Shown here one piece after another: positions 58,903 to 64,000 of a stretch of DNA of 64,000 nt. The notes beneath the pieces are model-generated. The model did no database searches, was not told the DNA's origin, and saw only the letters and a list, made by a program, of their open reading frames with translations. The DNA is taken from contig CALVVF010000005.1 of assembly GCA_944363785.1 (NCBI GenBank), positions 1-64,000 of the forward strand. The letters are read 5' to 3'. Every line of letters begins with the position of its first letter. Positions within the stretch are counted from its first letter, which is position 1. Position numbers and translations under genes: made by a program. Origin of the DNA: an uncultured Bacilli bacterium. GTDB taxonomy: Bacteria; Bacillota_I; Bacilli_A; RF39; UBA660.

Positions 58903-60645
58903 TTGAACGAACAACAAGAAATGAATGTAATTCAAGAAATTCGTAGTAAAGTTGATATCGTCGATATCGTTAGTGGATATATTCCTCTTACCCAAAAAGG
59001 AAAGAACTTTTTTGGGGTTTGTCCTTTTCACGATGATACTAATCCATCGATGAGTGTTTCTAGGGAAAAACAAATTTATCGTTGTTTTTCTTGTGGAGCG
59101 AGTGGTAATGTTTTTCAATTTGTTCAGGATTATGAACATATTTCTTTTAAAGAAGCTCTTCGTATACTAGCGGATAAAGCAGGAGTTGAATTAAAAGGTT
59201 TTTCTTATACTAAGGCGCATTCTAAACAGGATAAGCTTTATGAGATTTACGAAATAGCCCAAAAGTATTATCAAAATAATTTACAAACGAATTACGGGAA
59301 AAAGGCTAAAGAGTATTTAAGTGGACGTAAAATAGATGAAGAGATGATCAAAACATTTGGGATCGGATTAAGCTTAGATACTCCAAGTGATTTGGTTCAA
59401 CTGTTGACTAAGAAGGGGTATGATTTAAATACTTTAAATCAAATCGGGTTGGCTTCTTATGATAAAGATCTTTATAATTCTCGGATTATGTTCCCCCTAC
59501 AGGATTTAAGTGGGCGTATTGTTGGTTTTTCTGGTAGACGTTATGATGGGATTAAAGAAAATAAATATGTAAATACTAAAGGAACACCTATTTTTCAAAA
59601 AGGGAATACATTATATCATTATTTTGATGCTCGTGATGAAGTGCGAAAGAAGAAATGCGTTATTGTCATGGAAGGATTTATGGCAGCTATTCGTTCTATT
59701 TCTATTGGAATTGGTAACGTAGTTAGTTTAATGGGAACAGCCATGACAAAGGAGCAAGCTGAACTAATTAAGCGCTTATCCGAACATGTCATATTATGTT
59801 TTGATGGGGATGAAGCTGGTAGAAAAGCCACCTTGACAAACGGTGAAGAATTAGAAAAATTGGGTTGTGAAGTAAAAGTTGTAGAATTAACTGATGATTT
59901 AGATCCTGATGATTATATTCTTCAAAAAGGGGAAGAAGCATTTTATCGCTTAGTTCAAAATGCTGTTTTCTTTAGTGACTACAAGATTAAATCTCTAAAA
60001 AAAGGAATAAACTTGAATAGTGATGAAGAACTTGCTCATTATATCAATAGTGTAATCGTAGAAACTAGTAAGATAAAAGATGAAATTCGTCGGGAATTAA
60101 TACTAAAAACACTTGCCAAAGAGTTTGATATAGGGTATAATACCCTAGAAAAAAGATTATTGGTATTATTAGAAAAAGAGAAAACAACCCTTCCAGTAGA
60201 GACAATAGTTTCTAAAGAGAAGAAAGAAAAGAAAATGGACAAGTATACATTAGCTTCCCTTTCTCTATTATATTATATGTTAGTTAATGATACAGCTAGA
60301 CGACTATTCGAAGCTGGTGAAATCTTTTTTTTAACCGAGAAGCAACGGTTTTTAGCATCAGAAATTATCTATTATAATAAAATATACGGTATGATTCAAA
60401 TCGCAGATTTTTATACTTATCTACAAGATAAGCCTGAACTTTTAGCAATTTTACATCAAGTTTTATGCTTAGAATTAAGTGATGATGTGGAAGATAGTGT
60501 TATTTTAGACTATGTTAAAGTGACAAGAGAAAATAGTGTTAACCAAGAGTGTAAACGGTTACAGAAGATGATGAGAGAAATAGTTGATCCTTTAGAACAA
60601 GCTAAAATAGCAGAAAAAATTAGAAAGTTAAAAATGGGGAGTTGA
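58903..60645 (+). CDS. dnaG: DNA primase
   Basis: 580 residues from TTG 58903 (SD AAGGTGA; GTG 58894 is a weaker choice). Zinc-binding CPFHDDTNPS / CFSCGASGN (about 39-65), a TOPRIM domain with MEGFMAAIRSI and CFDGDEAGRKAT (about 250-310), and a C-terminal helicase-binding region. Makes RNA primers at the replication fork. Followed six bases later by sigA, the classical macromolecular synthesis operon. Confidence 0.95.
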   Translation: MNEQQEMNVIQEIRSKVDIVDIVSGYIPLTQKGKNFFGVCPFHDDTNPSMSVSREKQIYRCFSCGASGNVFQFVQDYEHISFKEALRILADKAGVELKGFSYTKAHSKQDKLYEIYEIAQKYYQNNLQTNYGKKAKEYLSGRKIDEEMIKTFGIGLSLDTPSDLVQLLTKKGYDLNTLNQIGLASYDKDLYNSRIMFPLQDLSGRIVGFSGRRYDGIKENKYVNTKGTPIFQKGNTLYHYFDARDEVRKKKCVIVMEGFMAAIRSISIGIGNVVSLMGTAMTKEQAELIKRLSEHVILCFDGDEAGRKATLTNGEELEKLGCEVKVVELTDDLDPDDYILQKGEEAFYRLVQNAVFFSDYKIKSLKKGINLNSDEELAHYINSVIVETSKIKDEIRRELILKTLAKEFDIGYNTLEKRLLVLLEKEKTTLPVETIVSKEKKEKKMDKYTLASLSLLYYMLVNDTARRLFEAGEIFFLTEKQRFLASEIIYYNKIYGMIQIADFYTYLQDKPELLAILHQVLCLELSDDVEDSVILDYVKVTRENSVNQECKRLQKMMREIVDPLEQAKIAEKIRKLKMGS

Positions 60646-60651
60646 TCAAAA

Positions 60652-61749
60652 ATGGCAAAAGAGATTAAAACGTTTGAGGAAAGAAAAAATGCATTATTAG
60701 AAAAGGGAAAACAAAAGGGGTTTATTACTTATGAAGAGTTGGCTGATGAATTACGAGGATTAGATGTCGATAGTGATTCATTAGATGATTTATACAATAC
60801 TTTAGTAGATAATCATATTGAGATTACCTCGGATGAGGGAATAGAAGAAGAGGATGAAGATGCAGCTAGTGGTGATGGCTTTTTAGATATCGAAGATTTA
60901 ACTTTATCTAAAGATATTAAGATCAACGATCCCGTTAGGATGTATTTAAAAGAGATTGGACGCATTAATCTATTGACTTCTGATGAAGAGTTTGAATACG
61001 CAAAACGTGCGGAACAAGGGGATGAGTATGCTAAACGAATGTTAGCAGAATCAAATCTTCGTCTTGTTGTATCGATTGCTAAACGTTATGTTGGACGTGG
61101 TATGTTATTTTTGGATTTAATCCAAGAAGGAAATATCGGTTTGATGAAAGCAGTAGATAAGTTTGATCCAACGAAAGGATATAAATTTTCTACTTATGCC
61201 ACTTGGTGGATTCGTCAAGCCATTACTAGAGCGATAGCTGATCAAGCTCGTACGATTCGTGTACCAGTTCATATGGTAGAGACAATCAATAAATTAGCTC
61301 GTGTACAAAGACAGTTGACACAAGAGTTAAATCGTGAACCAACCGATGAAGAAATTGCTAAAAAGTTAGGTATTTCGATCGAAAAGGTTAGAGAAGTTTA
61401 TAAGATCAGTCAAGATCCAGTTTCTTTAGAGACCCCAATCGGTGAAGAAGACGATTCTCATTTAGGAGATTTTATTAAAGATGAACGTACAATGTCACCT
61501 GAAGAGTATGCAACAGTTGAGTTGTTGAAAGAGGAATTAAGTGGGGTATTGCTTACTCTTACCGATCGTGAAGAAAGAGTACTTCGTCTTCGTTTCGGTT
61601 TAGATGATGGTCAGTGTCGAACACTAGAAGAAGTAGGACAAATCTTTGGTGTTACCCGAGAAAGAATTCGTCAAATCGAAGCCAAAGCTCTTCGTAAATT
61701 ACGTCATCCATCACGAAGTAGAAAGTTGAAAGATTTCTTAACTAACTAA
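60652..61749 (+). CDS. sigA: Primary sigma factor SigA (RpoD)
   Basis: 365 residues. Region 1.1 remnant (about 1-60), an acidic linker ([12 protein letters not shown]), region 1.2 ([16 protein letters not shown]), regions 2.1-2.4 with [19 protein letters not shown] and [20 protein letters not shown], region 3 and region 4 ([20 protein letters not shown]). Housekeeping sigma recognising the TTGACA/TATAAT promoters found here. Third gene-order partner is trmK. Its stop lies inside the terminator hairpin. Confidence 0.98.
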   Translation: MAKEIKTFEERKNALLEKGKQKGFITYEELADELRGLDVDSDSLDDLYNTLVDNHIEITSDEGIEEEDEDAASGDGFLDIEDLTLSKDIKINDPVRMYLKEIGRINLLTSDEEFEYAKRAEQGDEYAKRMLAESNLRLVVSIAKRYVGRGMLFLDLIQEGNIGLMKAVDKFDPTKGYKFSTYATWWIRQAITRAIADQARTIRVPVHMVETINKLARVQRQLTQELNREPTDEEIAKKLGISIEKVREVYKISQDPVSLETPIGEEDDSHLGDFIKDERTMSPEEYATVELLKEELSGVLLTLTDREERVLRLRFGLDDGQCRTLEEVGQIFGVTRERIRQIEAKALRKLRHPSRSRKLKDFLTN

Positions 61750-61767
61750 GAAGTCTTTTTCTTTTTT
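61729..61767 (+). terminator. Terminator overlapping the sigA stop codon
   Basis: AAAGATTTCTTA pairs with TAAGAAGTCTTT (one G-U), ACTAAC loop, T-rich tail. Confidence 0.85.
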
Positions 61768-61776
61768 GCATGATAA

Positions 61777-61785
61777 TGGTATAAT
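61777..61785 (+). promoter_or_regulatory. Extended -10 promoter of trmK
   Basis: TGGTATAAT, about 44 bases before ATG 61829. Confidence 0.6.
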
Positions 61786-61828
61786 GAATACAGGTACCTA
61801 AGTATAAAAATTAGAATAGAGGTAGAAA

Positions 61829-62497
61829 ATGAAATTAAAAATTAATCATCGTCTTACAGAACTTGCGACATTTATTGAAGATGGGTCCCATATTATCGAT
61901 GTAGGTTGTGATCATGCTTTGTTGGATATTTATTTAGTACAAAATAAAAAGAACATTCGAGCTATTGCTTCAGATGCTAAGGAAGGCCCTCTTAAACAGG
62001 CTCAAGAAAACGTCAAAAAATATCAATTACAAAAACAAATTACCCTTAAACTTGGAAATGGAGTTGAACCGATCGAAGAAGATATCGATACTGTTGTTAT
62101 CTCTGGAATGGGTGGGGCTTTGATGGTAGGTATCTTGAAATATCAAACCCATCTATTAAAATCCGTTAAAACAATCGTATTATCTCCAAATAGTGATGTT
62201 GAGTTTGTAAGAAGAGAAATTGTAAAGTTAGGGTATATGATCGATAATGAAAAATTGGTTTTAGATCATGGCTTTATTTATCCGATTATTCGCTTTGTAA
62301 AGGGGAAAAAGCACTATTCGAAACAAGAATATCTATTTGGACCAATTTTATTACGTGAAAAAGATGATTTATTTATTCGTTATTTAACTAAGCAAAAAGA
62401 AGCAACTATCCAGTTACTTTCGATTTTGCCTAAAAAATATCTAAAGAAAAGATATCAATTAAAACAAAAATTAAAAATGATTACAGAAATACTCTAA
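61829..62497 (+). CDS. trmK: tRNA (adenine-22-N1)-methyltransferase
   Basis: 222 residues. SAM-binding HIIDVGCDHALLDIYLV (about 25-41), ASDAKEGPLKQAQENV and the diagnostic VISGMGGALM (about 91-100) identify TrmK/YqfN. It methylates A22 in Ser and Tyr tRNAs. Its position after sigA matches Bacillus synteny, although yqfO is not next to it here. SD GAGGTAG is adequate. Confidence 0.93.
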   Translation: MKLKINHRLTELATFIEDGSHIIDVGCDHALLDIYLVQNKKNIRAIASDAKEGPLKQAQENVKKYQLQKQITLKLGNGVEPIEEDIDTVVISGMGGALMVGILKYQTHLLKSVKTIVLSPNSDVEFVRREIVKLGYMIDNEKLVLDHGFIYPIIRFVKGKKHYSKQEYLFGPILLREKDDLFIRYLTKQKEATIQLLSILPKKYLKKRYQLKQKLKMITEIL

Positions 62498-62499
62498 TT

Positions 62500-62871
62500 T
62501 TATAAGAAAAAGGTAGGCCCATTATCTTCAATATTTGATTTATTTTCTTGAGTTAATGGTTTTTCGACTTTTTGGTTTGGAATGGTTGCTTTTACTGTAT
62601 TGGGTGAAGAAGTTACCTGTTGTTTTTGATCAGAGGTTTTTACTGCGCCAAGAACACGAAACATTGTTTTGGCATTATGAATAATTGGACGAACTTGATA
62701 AAAGATCGGGATCGCTTGATTGATGACATTTAGTGTTTTTCCGGCCGTAGTTAAAAAACCATTCCAGCTAGCTCCTTTTAGTAGGCCCTTAGAAAGTAAC
62801 CCGCCTGCAGACCTAAACATGGGAGTGCTTGCTGTATATAAATAGGGATTATAGAAATTTCCTGGGTTCAT
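62500..62871 (-). CDS. yqfQ: VrrA/YqfQ-family protein
   Basis: 123 residues. An N-terminus rich in Asn/Tyr/Pro (NPGNFYNPYLY), a central helix GKTLNVINQAIPIFYQVRP (about 43-61) and an acidic low-complexity tail. This is the pattern of YqfQ/VrrA proteins, sporulation-associated in Bacillus, and the gene lies in the same neighbourhood as in Bacillus (sigA-trmK). A strong SD (AAAGGAGGAG) precedes it. It is convergent with trmK, two bases apart. Confidence 0.75.
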   Translation of the reverse strand: MNPGNFYNPYLYTASTPMFRSAGGLLSKGLLKGASWNGFLTTAGKTLNVINQAIPIFYQVRPIIHNAKTMFRVLGAVKTSDQKQQVTSSPNTVKATIPNQKVEKPLTQENKSNIEDNGPTFFL

Positions 62872-62918
62872 TTCGTACTCCTCCTTTTACAATATTATAT
62901 GTTTTTACTTAAAAAAGT

Positions 62919-62947
62919 TTTCCAAAATTTTAGGAATGTGATATACT
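62919..62947 (+). promoter_or_regulatory. Promoter of the GspF/PilC gene
   Basis: TTTCCA (62919-62924), 17-bp spacer, TGA then TATACT (62942-62947). Confidence 0.6.
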
Positions 62948-62980
62948 GTTGTAAGAAAGATAAAGAATAAAGTGGGTGTA

Positions 62981-64000
62981 ATGATGAATATTTTTATATC
63001 TGTGTATCATGCTATCTTGAAGGCGTTTACTTTTCCAGCTAGATTATTTAAGAAAAAAGATGGCAGTAGTCAAAAGGATGAAAAAAAGAAAAAGAATGAT
63101 GAACAAGACTTAATGACAGAAGCTATAAAGAATTCTGCTTCATTCGAGGGAGAAACTAGTAAAGTTTTAGAAGAGGATAAGGATAAGTCTGACCTTTTCA
63201 CTTTTAATTATGTGGTCAAAAACGATGCTGGGCAGACAATTAAAAGCTCTTTTGATGCTAAATCCCGTAGTGAGGTAGAAGCTTTTTTAACTGGTGAGGG
63301 ATATACGATTGTCAGTATCGAAGCTCAAAAGAAGAATATTTTTAATACGGATATTCCATTGTTTAATCCAAAAATGACCGCTGGTGAGTTAAGTTTTGCC
63401 TTAACACAGTTGTCTACCTATATTAAAGCTGGTATTCCGTTGATTGATTCGGTTCGTATTTTAGCTAAACAAACAGTAAAACCGGCGAAGAGAAAAATTT
63501 ATGAGCGAATTATTTATGATTTAGTGGCTGGAGAAGATTTCAGTAAGGCTTTAGAAAATCAGAAAGATGTTTTTCCACGGTTACTAATCAACATGGTCAA
63601 AGCATCAGAGATGACAGGTGATTTGCCGGCTACCTTGGATGAAATGAGTGATTATTATACAACGATCGAGGATACGAAAAAGCAGATGATTTCGGCACTT
63701 ACTTATCCAACGATTGTATTCATCATGTCGATTGTCGTTATTGCCTTTGTTTTGATTTGGGTAGTTCCGTCTTTTATCGAGATGTTCCAAGATGCCGAAG
63801 CAGGATTACCAGTCATTACTCAGATTACGGTGGCTGCTAGTAATTTCTTATCTCAGAATTATTTGTGGATACTTGCTGTTTTAGCTGTTATTGTTATCGT
63901 ATTTATCGTTTCTTATAAAAACATCAAATCCTTTAGGCGAAATGTTCAAGTATTCTTGATGAAGATGCCAGTCATTGGTAAAATTATGATCTATAATGAA
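62981..64000 (+). CDS. Type II secretion/type IV pilus inner-membrane protein (5' part)
   Basis: Open from ATG 62981 (or 62984) to the window edge, 340 codons seen, so the gene is truncated by the window only. A basic, charged N-terminal extension (about 1-75) precedes a GspF/PilC domain: SELS-like FALTQLSTYIKAGIPLI (about 142-158), LPATLDEMSDYY, then the membrane segment TYPTIVFIMSIVVIAFVLIW (about 246-265) and VVPSFIEMF. GspF is the platform of the pilus or competence pseudopilus machine. Further pil/com genes should follow. Confidence 0.88.
   Translation, partial: MMNIFISVYHAILKAFTFPARLFKKKDGSSQKDEKKKKNDEQDLMTEAIKNSASFEGETSKVLEEDKDKSDLFTFNYVVKNDAGQTIKSSFDAKSRSEVEAFLTGEGYTIVSIEAQKKNIFNTDIPLFNPKMTAGELSFALTQLSTYIKAGIPLIDSVRILAKQTVKPAKRKIYERIIYDLVAGEDFSKALENQKDVFPRLLINMVKASEMTGDLPATLDEMSDYYTTIEDTKKQMISALTYPTIVFIMSIVVIAFVLIWVVPSFIEMFQDAEAGLPVITQITVAASNFLSQNYLWILAVLAVIVIVFIVSYKNIKSFRRNVQVFLMKMPVIGKIMIYNE

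Noticed and set aside
1-64000. Integrated prophage or conjugative element
   Set aside because: Only one ORF6N gene is phage-like. No integrase, terminase, transposase or att repeats were seen.

Overview
This 64 kb window comes from the chromosome of a low-GC, anaerobic, Gram-positive bacterium of the Bacillota. The supporting features are strong AAAGGAGGTGATC-type ribosome binding sites, extended -10 (TGnTATAAT) promoters, U-tailed hairpin terminators, an O2-sensitive [FeFe] hydrogenase, a class III ribonucleotide reductase, peptidoglycan ligases, and the yqeG-yqeH, dnaG-sigA-trmK and yqfQ synteny of Bacilli. A sigma-K-like factor with a pro-sequence and a VrrA/YqfQ protein hint at spore formation. 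TGA is used as a stop, so this is not a mycoplasma code. An uncultivated gut member of the Bacilli (Erysipelotrichales/RF39-like) is my guess, with low confidence. No rRNA, CRISPR array, transposase or complete prophage was seen.

Region by region. 0.2-3.3 kb: a PerR-type regulator behind a perfect 7-1-7 Fur/PerR box, overlapping a very large rubredoxin-rubredoxin-ferredoxin-[FeFe] hydrogenase-rubrerythrin-rubredoxin fusion. 3.4-7.3 kb: envelope proteins, including a 3D-domain protein and a paralogous pair of unknown membrane proteins. 7.6-11 kb: nitroreductase, Tex, GNAT. 11.3-14.4 kb: the class III ribonucleotide reductase operon, in which the glycyl-radical tail of NrdD is missing from the large ORF and is encoded by a separate 57-codon gene between nrdD and nrdG. 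14.5-20.9 kb: a divergent FolD, PAP2 phosphatase plus undecaprenol/diacylglycerol kinase, an ABC exporter, and a small redox operon (CMD, flavodoxin, cupin). 20.9-27.2 kb: an accessory, decaying stretch with an ATP-grasp gene, two degenerate cupin copies, a transglutaminase-like gene broken by a stop, an ORF6N protein and orphan genes.

27.3-43.9 kb: an envelope-stress and peptide-antibiotic defence region with three two-component systems, two FtsX-type ABC transporters (one a complete Bce-type module) and a VanZ-RDD fusion, followed by small genes, a radical SAM protein and a tandem-HTH repressor. 43.9-48.1 kb: an unusual sigma-70-family factor, MurC, YqeK and orphan proteins. 48.2-48.7 kb: a tRNA-Gly(UCC) with an atypical T-loop, surrounded by inverted fragments of its own anticodon arm. 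48.8-58.8 kb: a FAD/Rieske oxidoreductase, truB, murE, sigma-K-like factor, an Ig-like/polysaccharide deacetylase, yqeG, yqeH. 58.9-64 kb: dnaG-sigA-trmK, yqfQ and a truncated type II secretion/type IV pilus GspF gene.

The most unusual item is the split NrdD (13.5-13.85 kb). The hydrogenase-rubrerythrin fusion, with a ribosome binding site inside the fused frame, and the tRNA-Gly locus come next.
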